Part shown: positions 20,730-33,085 of the stretch, piece after piece | Numbering within the stretch: position 1 is the stretch's first letter | Layout: every line of letters starts with the position of its first letter | DNA from: Strigamia acuminata | Taxonomy: Eukaryota; Arthropoda; Chilopoda; Geophilomorpha; Linotaeniidae | Length of the DNA: 60,000 bases | Assembly: GCA_949358305.1 (NCBI GenBank) | Contig: OX442318.1 | Location: forward strand, 1,290,501 to 1,350,500 | Direction of reading: 5' to 3' | Notes under the pieces: model-generated | The model's database searches: none | What the model was told of the DNA's origin: nothing | What the model saw: the letters and a program-made list of their open reading frames with translations, nothing else | Translations under genes and position numbers: made by a program

Positions 20730-22630
20730 TGTGACGGTTTTTAATGGCTATAAATGCCTATTTTCTATAGAAAAGCGCTGTTGTGTCATTATGACGGTAT
20801 TTTTACAGTATTCTGTGTAAAACGGATATAATTCCTAAATAAAGCTATTTATGAGGTTTCCATGATAAAAGATGATGTATTAATTAGTATTAATAACATT
20901 CCTACATGATATCAAGATATCACGACCAAATCACGATGATTCGTCTACTAAAACCGCATTTGTCAATGCGCAATGTTGTCGCCAGATGGCGCGATCACGA
21001 TTTAGCGGTAAATTCAAGATATGAATATAAAACATGTAAATAAATATAAAACTATATTTACTAGAACGAAACGAAGCTTTGTGAACATTAATATAAAGAT
21101 ATATTAATGTCTTTTGATGTTAAATACATTATAACTTCCATTTTCTGCGGGATAGAACATTTGGTGATCAATCGATCAACCGATCGATCTGATTGGTGGA
21201 TCCATTTCCGGCCCTGGGTATCCAGTTCCGGTTGTGGTGAGAATTAGCATAATGCTCCTCCGTATCCACTTCCGGTGATACGGGATTGGAGGGATTCGTG
21301 GAACCCATGTTCCAATTGGATGACTGGATTAATCCTTAATCCAGTCAGGTTATATAAACCCAAACAATCGGCCATTCCGCAGCTCTGTTTGATTATTTTC
21401 TGTTTGGTATTGTTACTTATGAAATATGATTCGTTGTTCACGTAAAAAACCTTTTGGTTCTTTGTTGATTTATTCGCAAAGAACCGTTGCATGATTCTAC
21501 AGAATCATGCCACCGCCGGCAATTGAAGTCGAAGTGCTGGGATTATTATGTTGCATAAATGTTACAGTCTACGGTTGCGACGCCAAAGGAGAACCCGCCG
21601 TTGTGCAATTCAGTATCCTCCGGACAGGACCAAGTTGTCTTTTTCGGTATGAACGTATTCCGTTACCACGAGTAGCATCGGTATTGTTGAGAATCGGTTC
21701 CTTCACCTGATGGTGCCAAAGCAGTCTGTTTTACAGTAACCACGAGTAGCACCAAGTGTTTGGCAAGCTGATTCTCATGGTATTCGATGCCAAAGCAGTC
21801 GGTCTATTATTAGTACCGCGAGAGATAAAACTGCTGTGCGGAGCCGCGAGCTATCGACCCCTGTGTACGTGGTACCGTCAACCACTCGATGGACGACCGT
21901 GCTGCGACGCCGGGGACGCTTGATACCGTTCTGCATGGCAAGGCGTATATTCTAATCGATGGCAATTGTGTGTTGCGACGGGAAGCTTAATCTTCATTTT
22001 ATTTATAACAGCAAAACTTAAACTCGACAACCAGTTGGACCAAAATCAAGTCAGAAGACTTAATCTCATATTGAACTCAATATAACCGATAAGTTGACGA
22101 CAACTTATTCCCGAAATATCTAAATAAGAATTCACAACGATATGAATTAAATATAATTCATAAGTGGAATATTGATAAGTAAATGAATACATTTACTTAC
22201 ACCAATATCCTCCCAAAGTTGTGGCGGTGCAGACAAAGTCAACCGCAATGCTCAGATCATTCGATTTATCGACGTGCGATAGTTCACACAGCGAACCAAG
22301 GAAACCAGCGAAGCCGTATCGGACTCCAGGACACAGCCATCCGGCTTAAGATGACATCTATAATCAGGTCGAGCGATGGGGAAACCGCTCCCATATTCCA
22401 GACCCGTAGTGATATTATTCTAGGGCCAGTTGGCCAATTCTTTGTATAGTTTAATAGCTGATTTAACTTGCCAAATGTCGGCATTAGTCCTATGTATAAT
22501 TTAGCCTTGATATTATTGTTTACCAACAATAAACTGTCTTGTATTTATCTCGTATTGTATTCACTGTTTATTTATTGCGATCTCTTCCCGGTACCATTGT
22601 TAAATGGGAGTTGTGGTCGTCACCGTCACA
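20730..22630 (+). repeat. 5' LTR (1,901 bp)
   Basis: Identical in length to 27890-29790; I saw one substitution (A at 21585, G at 28745). Promoter-like TATATAAA at 21351 lies in the middle. Small frames inside are shared by both LTRs and have no recognisable homology. Confidence 0.93.
21351..21358 (+). promoter_or_regulatory. Putative LTR TATA box
   Basis: TATATAAA, about 620 bp into the LTR, repeated at the same offset in the 3' LTR (28511). Inference from sequence only. Confidence 0.5.
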
Positions 22631-22632
22631 CG

Positions 22633-22650
22633 TGGAGGTCCCACCGAGAT
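22633..22650 (+). promoter_or_regulatory. Primer-binding site complementary to tRNA-Gln
   Basis: TGGAGGTCCCACCGAGAT starts two bases after the LTR. Its complement, ATCTCGGTGGGACCTCCA, is the 3' end (with CCA) of metazoan tRNA-Gln as I know it. Confidence 0.8.
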
Positions 22651-25600
22651 TAGGTTGCAATTAAATTCGATAGAATTGTAAAAGTGAATTTTGAGATAAA
22701 TATTTAACTAAAAGATTTAGTTAAAAAACAGACCAGTTTCAAACCATGTTTATTTTCTTGAGAAACACCAAAACTGTCCTTTAACTAGGAATTTCGGAAG
22801 TTATAGACCTATCACACGATCACTGAAATAGGTTGCAAATTAATTCGATCGAATTGCAAAAGCGAATCTTGAATCCGATATTAACAAAAAAATTTTAGTT
22901 AAAACAGACAAATAGATTTTCAGTTTATATTTTCATGTGAAAAGTTAAACTGACGAAATGGAAACGTTTAGTGAACTCTCTTTACTATTTTCGTTCGACA
23001 ATTTAAGGAATACGAAGTATTTTAAATAAGAAATCAAAAAAAAGTTTCGAGTGAAATAAGAATACAGATATTTTTTTCGAAGTTTGTTTTATTTCGAAAA
23101 GCTAAAAACATACAAGTTTAGAAGGCGGACTTCTTACGAATTTATCTTTCCACCTGAAAAGTTAAAACGAAGAAAACACCGCAACTATTTGGAAATATTT
23201 ACAAGAAATTAAGTTTCTTGTAACTGTACGTCGACACCGATAGCCAGCGACCACGCGCCATAGCAATACGCGTCGATCTCCGTATCAAACGCAGCAGGGA
23301 AGCTACTCAAACCTTCAACGCAAGGTGCGAACGAATGCTTGGAAATTATGGCGGACAACAGATAAAAGACAGCGGAGAAATGTTACAGAAGGTTCGTAGA
23401 GATTTATTTAAGTGTCGCGAACTAATTTTTCCACTGCCATCGGTACCAAAGATAATTTAGTTGTTGGAGAAAAACAACACACTCCATTTCGCAGAAAAGA
23501 TTTGCAAATCGAAATGAATATTACCTTTATTTGAAGGAATTAACTATTTTCACAAAAAGTACATTTTTTCCTTCGGGACAATGGAAATTAAGAAAATATA
23601 AAATGGCGGCGAATGAAGTTGCCGACCACGTAGAATAGTATTTTTTACATTGAAAGTTACGAATCACGATAAACGCTTTCCCTCGGAAAAGTAAAAGGAT
23701 TTCATTCAATCTTTCCTTTCGGAAATTTAACAGTGTTTTAAGTTTCCAACGATATTTGGGTCTCCCAAATTTTGAGAATTTCTAAATGAAATTTAGCTGT
23801 TTGAAAAACAACGAATATTTTTAGTAATCTAATCGGACATTTTCCCACATGATTTCTTAAAACCGGAATAACAAATCCATTTGTGGCTATGAACTTTGCC
23901 ACATGAAATATTTACGGAGCGAATATTTTTTAATTGGATTGAAGCTTTAAAATCAGATAGCTGATTTAAACGAAGAAAATAAGTTTCAAAGTAATTATTT
24001 TTCTTTCGGAAAAATCAAATAAATCACCGCTGATGAAAAGTTGTATTTTTCCATTCGAAAAAACTAAGAATTGCACAAGATTTATCTTCTATTTTGAACA
24101 TAGATTTTATTCGGAAAAGGAAAGATTCTAGATACATTATTTTTCTCTAAAAATTAAGAATTTAGTCAATTTTCCTAAAGGTTAATGGAATGTCATCATA
24201 TATTTCGTTCGTAATTTACGTGTTAAAGTTTAATCAGAAAAACGATTGAATATGTTTTATTTGCGATAAGTAAAAGAAAGGTTCTTTAAAAATGGAATTT
24301 CGATGCAAATCCCACAGTAAAGGGAATGTTATGTGTGAGCAATTAACGAAAAGTTGGAATAACTTCATTTTATTTCATTCAAAAGTAGTTGTGAAAAATC
24401 AATTTCAAATATTTTTCAAAGAAAAATTATTTTTATCGGAAAAAAGTAATTTACATGTCCTCGCGCGGACCGAGTAGTAAACTGCTTAATTGTGACATCG
24501 ATACTGTTATTGTGTCACGTGTTATACGGAATTCCAAACCAGTGAATTACGAATTTTGGCGCGATAGGAATAGAAGTTTGACAGTGAAAGTTCTCCAGAT
24601 TTGTCTTTTCATTTGAAAAGTTCAAATTGAGGAAATGCTGCAGCAGATGAAGGTATTTACGACAATTGAGATTTAAATATTCTTTCATTCAAAAGATAAA
24701 AGATCTCTGCAAAAACATCTCGTTATTAGAGATAAGGGGGACGAAAATTATTAAAACGAATAATCAAAGACACGTCCTTCGTAAATATCGCAAAGGAATA
24801 ACTAATTGTGAAAACAATTGTCCGCTCAGGAAAAGTGGAATTTAGCTAGATATTTTCTTTCGAAAAATCAAAGCAATTGTCATCAAAAAAGAAAGATTTG
24901 ATGAATAATTTTTACCCAAAAGTCTAAAGGATTGTCGAATAGTTTTCTCCCGAAAAACAAGTACACATTTGTACCAATAACTTTATCGTTTAAAGTAAAA
25001 TTTCGAATATTTTCTTTTGGAAGATTAGAGAATTAGATAATTTTTCTCGCAAAACAAATTTAAAGAATTTTAACGAATTTTTATTTGTTAAAAAAATTTG
25101 TTAAAAAAGGGGGAGATGGATGGTGAAAATTTATTTTTTCACACTCGAAAAATGGAATTTAAACCCGAAAAAGTAAAGACTTGGTCAAATTATTCTTCCT
25201 ATTGGAAATGAATACACAATGTTGGGAATCGAAAATAGATTTCAATTACAAAGGAATGATTATTTGAACGATAATTGAATAAGAATAAGAAAAATTGAGA
25301 GTTTGAGAAAACTTTATTAAAACTGTGGTTGTAATGATATTACACACTAAACGGAATAATCAAAGAAAAATATTTTTTGAAGAAAAGTTATTTAATTATT
25401 TGGATTGGTAAAAATCCCAAAGTTCAAGAAGATTGAAGTAAGTTTATTTTATTTTCATTTGAAAAATACAATATTTTACGAATGTCTTCCCGAAGGAATT
25501 TTATTTTATCGGTAAAATTGAATCTCGAAGGGAACGGACTTAGTAGAGAACTACTAAATAGATGTAACGTCCTTTATACCATTGGCCGACACTAACATCC

Positions 25601-25920
25601 GCCAATCAGAAGTTGGGAGATCTAGGGATCCCCAGCCCCCTGCTATTAAAGGAGGACCAGATCAGATACTGATCATTCGCATCCAGACCAGACCAGAAGA
25701 CGTGTTCCAGAGTCATCTTGACCACGCCGTCCCGATTTCAGTCACGATTCGAATTTTGTGTGCCGTGTAACCTGCAAAAGCTAACACGTGTCAAACAAAC
25801 GCGAAGTTTAATTTTATTTTGTCAAAAGTAAAGTTTAGAAGTGTTTCTTGTTGAAAAGTGTATTATATTCGTCTTCTTTATAAATTAAAGAATTAAAATC
25901 GTCAGATTTTGAATTTTTTT
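22651..25920 (+). other. Long leader of the gag-only element
   Basis: About 3.3 kb with no substantial frame, low GC, and recurring GAAAAGTTAAA / TTTCGGAAAAATT motifs on the plus strand. It may hold packaging or dimerisation signals; that is inference. Confidence 0.55.
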
Positions 25921-27306
25921 ATGGCTCAAAAACCATTGAATATGATCGATCCAAAAGGAAATAATAAACGGACAAACTTAAATTTAAGTTATGTACCACT
26001 TGGCGATCAAACAGAAAAGATTCCCGATCATTTTACTCTGTATTGTAATCGTCATGGACTGGATAAAACCAAGTTTAAAAATATAATCGAAGCTTCAGAC
26101 TATGTAAAAGCTAGGAACTGGCGAGATCGTACCCAATCTCAATCTTCACATCAAGATCCAGTACGGAATCCACAAACATCCAGTCGAAACTTAGTGAATC
26201 AAGATTTTCATACTATGTTTCAAACATCCAGTAGGGGATCTAACTTAGAAAAGTTTAAACCACCTAATTCGGTAGATAAGGGGGAAGAGAATTATAAACC
26301 TAATAATTCTCGTCCAGAGAGTTCGTTAACTAACCAGTCGGTTGTTCAGAACAAATTAAAACTCGTTTACAATCGGGATCAGCTAATTTCAGTTCGATAT
26401 GCTAATCCAGCTGAAGCACAACGATATGTGGCTAGCCTTAATCTGTCGATTAACCTACCGTTATCAAAAGAATTGGGAACCGTAAACAAAAGTTTTGGGC
26501 CACCAATATCAACACAAAAGAAAGATGTTCGAGCTGTAAACAAACGTTTGCTGTCGCCGAATCCCTGCGATGGATTTACAACTTCGTTTTCCAATCCCAC
26601 GAAAAAGAAGAGTAGTTTGCATACTCCAAACAAACGTTTGCAGTCAAATAACTTACAACAACGTGCCCGATCGCCAATCACAAACTCATGTTTGCGGACG
26701 AATGATTTGTCTACCAAGAAGAGTCCCCAGCCAAGACAATTCTACCTAACACCCATTTCAAATCGGAAAAGGTTCAAACAAACTCTTTTTCCCTTGGAAA
26801 AGTATTACCAACACGATACGAGTACAAAAACAATAGTTTCAACTACTCAAATAAGAGGACCGTTCGATGGAACGTCTCAGGAAAAGAATACTTTCATCAC
26901 AAAACCGAAAGTTGAAAAAGTCTTGCTCAGTCGGTTTAATACTAGTTCAACCAGCAATGAGACCAACAAATATAAATATGGTGAGACTGGCTTACACCAT
27001 TCTGTTCCTGAAGCTACAAATTCACAAGAGGCCACCTTCACTTATGTCAGGAAATGTTTTCATTGTAAACAACCGGGACATACCAAACAAGATTGTCCCA
27101 CATGGTCTAAACGAAAATTTAATGACCAACGTAAAAATTTTGATTATTCAAATGTGTCAAAAGACTCATTTAAACGACCCCGACAAAATTGGGTCACCAC
27201 CGAAGTATTAGAACAACGGTTTACGGAAATGGAAAACAGAATAACTGCAGTTATTAATAAGTCTATGTCCGACTTATTTGAGAAGCTTTCTCAACACAAA
27301 ATGTAA
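25921..27306 (+). CDS. Gag-like nucleocapsid protein of the LTR element
   Basis: 461 codons from ATG 25921 (MAQKPLNMIDPKG) to TAA. An in-frame TTG at 25909 is not needed. The first 150 residues are polar; the middle is basic and Ser/Asn/Pro-rich with a twice-repeated NKRL motif. A single CCHC zinc knuckle (CFHCKQPGHTKQDC) lies at residues 379-392. The last 40 residues (LEQRFTEMENRITAVI) could form a coiled coil. Gag proteins assemble the particle and bind the element RNA. No protease or RT domain is fused. The order, knuckle before a C-terminal helix, is not the usual Gypsy or Copia layout, and the capsid part was not recognisable to me. Confidence 0.82.
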   Translation: MAQKPLNMIDPKGNNKRTNLNLSYVPLGDQTEKIPDHFTLYCNRHGLDKTKFKNIIEASDYVKARNWRDRTQSQSSHQDPVRNPQTSSRNLVNQDFHTMFQTSSRGSNLEKFKPPNSVDKGEENYKPNNSRPESSLTNQSVVQNKLKLVYNRDQLISVRYANPAEAQRYVASLNLSINLPLSKELGTVNKSFGPPISTQKKDVRAVNKRLLSPNPCDGFTTSFSNPTKKKSSLHTPNKRLQSNNLQQRARSPITNSCLRTNDLSTKKSPQPRQFYLTPISNRKRFKQTLFPLEKYYQHDTSTKTIVSTTQIRGPFDGTSQEKNTFITKPKVEKVLLSRFNTSSTSNETNKYKYGETGLHHSVPEATNSQEATFTYVRKCFHCKQPGHTKQDCPTWSKRKFNDQRKNFDYSNVSKDSFKRPRQNWVTTEVLEQRFTEMENRITAVINKSMSDLFEKLSQHKM

Positions 27307-27879
27307 GATCAAAAGATTTCCCGATTTCAGAGTAACAGAAAAATCCTTTCTCTATAAATCATGACCTCGTTTTCTAAAGAAAAGGGGAACAAAATATAAA
27401 AGTTAGAATTAACAAAATTTTGAAAGGTAATGCTACATTATTAAGACAACTAGTTTAATTAAATTAGTCAATTGTACAAAGAATACCAAGTGACTCCGGT
27501 CATGACAATTAAGGGGGACATTTTGATTCTTAATTGTCAACTCTTATCATCCGAAAGCTATTATTGTATATTTATAGCAATACATCTGACTAGGCATATG
27601 AAATAAATATTTTGTGATAACACAAATGATGATTTTATGTATGACGAAAGTTTCTTCAAAAAGAAGACTTGGAAATAAATTCTGGACTTGAATTTAGGCT
27701 ATTAGAAAAGATTATTTCGGCAGAAATCCAGAACTTAGATAATTCAAGTTAGTTTATGTAAACTCAAATTCGAAATTGGAAGTCACAGTATCTCCAAGAT
27801 ACATCAAGTCCGAAAATAGCATTTATGCTAATTAGGAGAATAACGAAAACTCTATAAAATATTATATAGTTGTGTTATT
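27307..27879 (+). other. 3' untranslated part of the gag-only element
   Basis: AT-rich, no frame. AAGGGGGACA near 27511 resembles a second, internal polypurine tract. Confidence 0.5.
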
Positions 27880-27889
27880 AAGGGGGATG
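27880..27889 (+). promoter_or_regulatory. Polypurine tract of the gag-only element
   Basis: AAGGGGGATG abuts the TGTGACGG start of the 3' LTR. Confidence 0.75.
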
Positions 27890-29790
27890 TGTGACGGTTT
27901 TTAATGGCTATAAATGCCTATTTTCTATAGAAAAGCGCTGTTGTGTCATTATGACGGTATTTTTACAGTATTCTGTGTAAAACGGATATAATTCCTAAAT
28001 AAAGCTATTTATGAGGTTTCCATGATAAAAGATGATGTATTAATTAGTATTAATAACATTCCTACATGATATCAAGATATCACGACCAAATCACGATGAT
28101 TCGTCTACTAAAACCGCATTTGTCAATGCGCAATGTTGTCGCCAGATGGCGCGATCACGATTTAGCGGTAAATTCAAGATATGAATATAAAACATGTAAA
28201 TAAATATAAAACTATATTTACTAGAACGAAACGAAGCTTTGTGAACATTAATATAAAGATATATTAATGTCTTTTGATGTTAAATACATTATAACTTCCA
28301 TTTTCTGCGGGATAGAACATTTGGTGATCAATCGATCAACCGATCGATCTGATTGGTGGATCCATTTCCGGCCCTGGGTATCCAGTTCCGGTTGTGGTGA
28401 GAATTAGCATAATGCTCCTCCGTATCCACTTCCGGTGATACGGGATTGGAGGGATTCGTGGAACCCATGTTCCAATTGGATGACTGGATTAATCCTTAAT
28501 CCAGTCAGGTTATATAAACCCAAACAATCGGCCATTCCGCAGCTCTGTTTGATTATTTTCTGTTTGGTATTGTTACTTATGAAATATGATTCGTTGTTCA
28601 CGTAAAAAACCTTTTGGTTCTTTGTTGATTTATTCGCAAAGAACCGTTGCATGATTCTACAGAATCATGCCACCGCCGGCAATTGAAGTCGAAGTGCTGG
28701 GATTATTATGTTGCATAAATGTTACAGTCTACGGTTGCGACGCCGAAGGAGAACCCGCCGTTGTGCAATTCAGTATCCTCCGGACAGGACCAAGTTGTCT
28801 TTTTCGGTATGAACGTATTCCGTTACCACGAGTAGCATCGGTATTGTTGAGAATCGGTTCCTTCACCTGATGGTGCCAAAGCAGTCTGTTTTACAGTAAC
28901 CACGAGTAGCACCAAGTGTTTGGCAAGCTGATTCTCATGGTATTCGATGCCAAAGCAGTCGGTCTATTATTAGTACCGCGAGAGATAAAACTGCTGTGCG
29001 GAGCCGCGAGCTATCGACCCCTGTGTACGTGGTACCGTCAACCACTCGATGGACGACCGTGCTGCGACGCCGGGGACGCTTGATACCGTTCTGCATGGCA
29101 AGGCGTATATTCTAATCGATGGCAATTGTGTGTTGCGACGGGAAGCTTAATCTTCATTTTATTTATAACAGCAAAACTTAAACTCGACAACCAGTTGGAC
29201 CAAAATCAAGTCAGAAGACTTAATCTCATATTGAACTCAATATAACCGATAAGTTGACGACAACTTATTCCCGAAATATCTAAATAAGAATTCACAACGA
29301 TATGAATTAAATATAATTCATAAGTGGAATATTGATAAGTAAATGAATACATTTACTTACACCAATATCCTCCCAAAGTTGTGGCGGTGCAGACAAAGTC
29401 AACCGCAATGCTCAGATCATTCGATTTATCGACGTGCGATAGTTCACACAGCGAACCAAGGAAACCAGCGAAGCCGTATCGGACTCCAGGACACAGCCAT
29501 CCGGCTTAAGATGACATCTATAATCAGGTCGAGCGATGGGGAAACCGCTCCCATATTCCAGACCCGTAGTGATATTATTCTAGGGCCAGTTGGCCAATTC
29601 TTTGTATAGTTTAATAGCTGATTTAACTTGCCAAATGTCGGCATTAGTCCTATGTATAATTTAGCCTTGATATTATTGTTTACCAACAATAAACTGTCTT
29701 GTATTTATCTCGTATTGTATTCACTGTTTATTTATTGCGATCTCTTCCCGGTACCATTGTTAAATGGGAGTTGTGGTCGTCACCGTCACA
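27890..29790 (+). repeat. 3' LTR (1,901 bp)
   Basis: Direct copy of 20730-22630, TG...CA ends, followed by AAAA of the target duplication. Confidence 0.93.
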
Positions 29791-30551
29791 AAAATAACAA
29801 CTGGAATTAGAAAATCGCCTGCGCAGAATGGGATGCGCAGTACGAATTTAGCATCAAGATACCGTGCGCAGACTATAATAACGTGTCCTAATTGAGGATT
29901 AGCTTGGTTGCCTCAATAGTTTTAGGTTACAAAGCTGAGTTATAAAGCTGAGTAGACTAACATTTCAAACCTTTTTTTCTCAAAACTTTTCAGTAAGAAA
30001 TAATTTTTTTACGAACAGTTCTAGACTAATTAGATGGCGCTCTACAACTTTGTAATTGACATTTTTTGCGTAGCATTGTTGGTTTAAAAGTTACGAGTTG
30101 CAAAACGGTGATGCAACAATGTCATATGAATTTAACATGTTCCATTGAATTCCTCACATGTCATTCACTTAGATTCATAATCAAAAGTATTTTTAAATTT
30201 ACCTGATTGTGAAATAATTCACCTGGTAGGTGTTCGGCGAGACACCCTGTATAAGATTTTTATCGACGTTCACTTCAGCGCTCGGGTCATTTTAGCTATT
30301 GCGGCGTCGCTAAAATGGAGTCGCTAAAATGTGGTCCTTAAAGTGAACCAGATTCAAATCTTTGTCATATTCATGCAATATTAGGCCCCGAATATTCCTT
30401 CGGATGTTACTTGGGTATCTGAATTGCAAAACACATCAAAAATACATTCTTACTGTGTATGTTTCAGTGCTGTTTAGGATTCAATTTTCTCTTATTTCAC
30501 ATGTTCTTGACATTATTGCATCTGAATTTAACTGTAGCATGTTTTTTTCAG

Positions 30552-30640
30552 TATCACTTCATCAACACTAAGCGAAATCCTTGCGATGACAATTTACAAG
30601 GATGTAAGCTGCATTGTCTCATGAAAAATATTACTTGCAG
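30552..30640 (+). CDS. DEG/ENaC gene, exon 5 (cysteine-rich)
   Basis: 89 bp after TTTTTTTCAG, ending at GTATGT, phase 0 in and phase 2 out. It encodes KRNPCDDNLQGCKLHCLMKN plus ITC, the spaced cysteines expected in the DEG/ENaC extracellular cysteine-rich region. The second subunit has an equivalent exon at 35196 with the same exit phase. Confidence 0.8.
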
Positions 30641-30789
30641 GTATGTTTTTAGTTCTAATCACACAATATCCAGATAGGTTGTTTATTTAAACGTTGTAAT
30701 TAATAATGCTAAAGCCGTGTGTTGTTCATTAACTTCTTTGATCACAATAGTTACTGAACACACTGAAGGAACACTAATTTCGATTTCAG

Positions 30790-31540
30790 ATATCTGTTTC
30801 ATGGTGCACGAAACCTACCAGAATGCAATAGCACTTATCTACAAAAACAACGCAAAAAGTGGTTTTATGCTTACCGGAAGTGCAAATGTCTTGGTGAATG
30901 TCAAGTGACACAGCTCAGCATTTACCCTTATCAATTACCTCATCTTGAGAAGGAGACTATTATCGAAATCTTTGTTGTGAATAATTACGTTCGGACATTG
31001 CAAGAACGACATTCTTACGACGTAATCACTTTACTATGTGACATTGGCGGAAACATCGGACTATATTTTGGAATGTCATGTTTAATGCTTGTGGAAATAT
31101 TTGTTCACTGCTGCAAAATGCTTCTAATTGTGTACAAAAAAAGGAAAATAAAAGGTCGCCAGTTGCGAGATAAAATTCAAGAAATACTAAAAGAAAAGCA
31201 TAAAACGCCCGACAAAAGAAATAAATTGAAAATTGTCGTGCTGCTATTTCTAATTTTTATCTCCATTCACCAAATTTACATTTCAATTAATTCTTACTTT
31301 GATTATCCACTTGCCAAAACGATTACTCTCGTGAGAGACAAAATAATTCATTATCCACTAGTTATCCTTTGTACAGAAACTCGGGAAATATTAAGAGCTA
31401 AAGAGGATTTCGTTACACGACAGAAAATTGATGCTCGTCGTTTCCAGCTCTTTGACTTACTCCATCCGTCAACTAAATTCGCAAACGATTCACTCAAATT
31501 ATGGAAAGCCGCCTCAGAGTGCGATATTTCTGCAGCTGAT
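30790..31540 (+). CDS. DEG/ENaC gene, exon 6: TM2 of subunit 1 fused to TM1 of subunit 2
   Basis: 751 bp after GATTTCAG, entered in phase 2, ending at GTAAGT in phase 0; no stop throughout. Counting from exon 1 it spans residues 272-522. It reads the last extracellular cysteines (YRKCKCLGECQVTQ, 300-313), then the pore helix LLCDIGGNIGLYFGMSCLML at 353-372 with the G-x-S selectivity motif as GMS (366-368). A cytosolic basic linker of about 38 residues follows (KKRKIKGRQLRDKIQ), then a second TM1 at 419-433 (LKIVVLLFLIFISIHQ), YPLVILC at 460-466 (the FPxVTxC position, Cys kept) and the start of a second extracellular domain. Both family termini are cytosolic, so the join is topologically allowed. 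Confidence 0.88.
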
Positions 31541-31671
31541 GTAAGTGAAATTTAAAATCTAGTATATTTTATCCGTATGTTTCATGACGTGCAATATATC
31601 TTCCCTGGTTTTAAACTCATCCTCCTGATTCCCCTGCGCACATCTTGACGTGTCAATTGTATTTCAAACAG

Positions 31672-31810
31672 GAAACAGCCCATTTGGTTCAAAAATATAT
31701 TTTAAAAAATATTTTGAGATTTGCCCAATTAATGCATTCGAAAATGTATAGCATTTCGCACAATTTAACCCTTCGGTGCAATTGCAAGGGTGAAATATGT
31801 TGTCGTTTTG
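31672..31810 (+). CDS. DEG/ENaC gene, probable exon 7 (second subunit, extracellular)
   Basis: 139 bp after AAACAG, ending at GTACAT, phase 0 in and phase 1 out. It encodes KYILKNILRFAQLMHSKMY then RCNCKGEICCRFG, resembling the LxxCxFxGxxC element of the family. The next exon should enter in phase 1; I did not find it between here and 34058. Confidence 0.55.
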
Positions 31811-33085
31811 GTACATGTTCCATTAGTTAAAGCTCCATTTAGTTTGTTTTTACTTCATGATTAGTTTCTAAAATAAAAAATGTAACAAGTCTATTCTTTT
31901 AGCTATTGCACCTAAAAAAGGTTTAAAAATAGCGCACGACTAATTCTATTTGCATGTTCTGTCGTAGACTTCTGCAGGGGTAAACGTGGAAAAAATGGAA
32001 TAGGTTGCTACAACTATGAAATCCAAAGAAAGCCCCGTTAAAAAATGTATAGTACGATGCAGCAACTACATCCCAGCAAGAGTGGCGTTGGGAGTTGTTG
32101 TTGACGTTTGTTTGTGTGTTTGATATCAGTGTTGGTCTGTGGTGAGAGAAGTAAGAACTGTATCAGAGCGCATTGTTATTGGTTATGTTGTGGCATTGCG
32201 AGGTTCGCTCGTAAGCTTGTCGTTAGCTTAATCTTAAATTTGATGCATTTAATGCAAAAAGTAGTATTAGCGTTAATATAAATATTAATATTAGAATTAA
32301 TATGAATGCAATGAATGTGAAAAGTAGCCTATCCAGTATCCACCCCCTCTTGGTATCGAGATAGAGCTGTCTATTGCACTTTTCAAATTCGAAATCTGTC
32401 CACTGGTTTCGGAGGAGATAGAGGTCAGACAGACACAAACACATACAAAGAGACTCACTCTTCACGATTAATATATTGATACAAATTTGCTTGATCTGCT
32501 AGTGATAAACACCACTACAAATTTACAGATGTATTATCGATAGTTTAACAGAGTATTCTGTAAATAAATGAGTTGGTGTCTGTAATAGCAAAACTCGGAC
32601 TTTTTTCCATAAAAACTTTACGACGTATAGTCAAAAAATTGTTTTATTACAGAAATGTTTTAGTGTACGATAACAAATCAAAGCTTATCCTGATTTCATT
32701 TTAGTGTATTCTTTTTTAATTTTGCAAATTTTGCAAATTGCTGTAGATTAATTGTAGGATTGCTTTTCACTGACAAGATTTTTTTGTAGTTCAACAGCAC
32801 TTGTAAATATGGAGTCTGCAGCACATGTGTTTCAACAGTATTTGGAGTCTGCAGAAAGCATAAAAAAGGTAGAAACAAAAACAGTAGACCTAATTCTGTT
32901 TTATATGGTAGATAAGCTGCAGAAAAAACCTTGTAAAAAATGTAGAAAATAAAAGGCTGTGTACCTGAATAAATAAATAGGCGATTGGTTCTAGGTCGAT
33001 AAATACGCATTTCCTAGACACCAAAAAAACCGAATTTTCTAGAATTTCACAGAGTTAATGGAAATAATTTTCTTCAAATTTAAAG
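31811..33085. other. Intron with no recognised element
   Basis: AT-rich; short frames only. One exon with entry phase 1 is expected here or just after but was not identified. Confidence 0.4.

Larger units (their letters stand above)
20730..29790 (+). mobile_element. 9.06-kb gag-only LTR retrotransposon
   Basis: Two 1,901-bp LTRs (TGTGACGG...CCGTCACA), a PBS, one gag-like frame, a polypurine tract and no protease, RT or integrase. The 4-bp duplication AAAA (20726-20729 and 29791-29794) is supported by the undisturbed opposite arm of the host TIR element (complement CTGCAAAATAAC). This layout is known as TR-GAG or a gag-bearing LARD; it would need a partner polymerase. Confidence 0.93.
19399..30249. 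mobile_element. TIR element (about 1.8 kb before insertion) interrupted by an LTR retrotransposon
   Basis: CAGGGTGTCTCGCCGAACAC begins at 19399 and its inverted copy ends at 30249, each flanked by TA. The arms match for about 490 bp or more, including CCTACCAGGTGAATT, CGCCATCT and TGCTAAATTCGTACTGCGC. Removing 20730-29790 restores the continuity that the left arm predicts. No transposase was seen. TA duplication and the CAGGGTG end suggest a Tc1/mariner-type non-autonomous foldback element. Confidence 0.9.

Noticed and set aside
19861-20744. Frames with YQNTK or FWYGILV repeats
   Set aside because: Direct products of the TTTTGGTA arrays; several frames and both strands are open at once.
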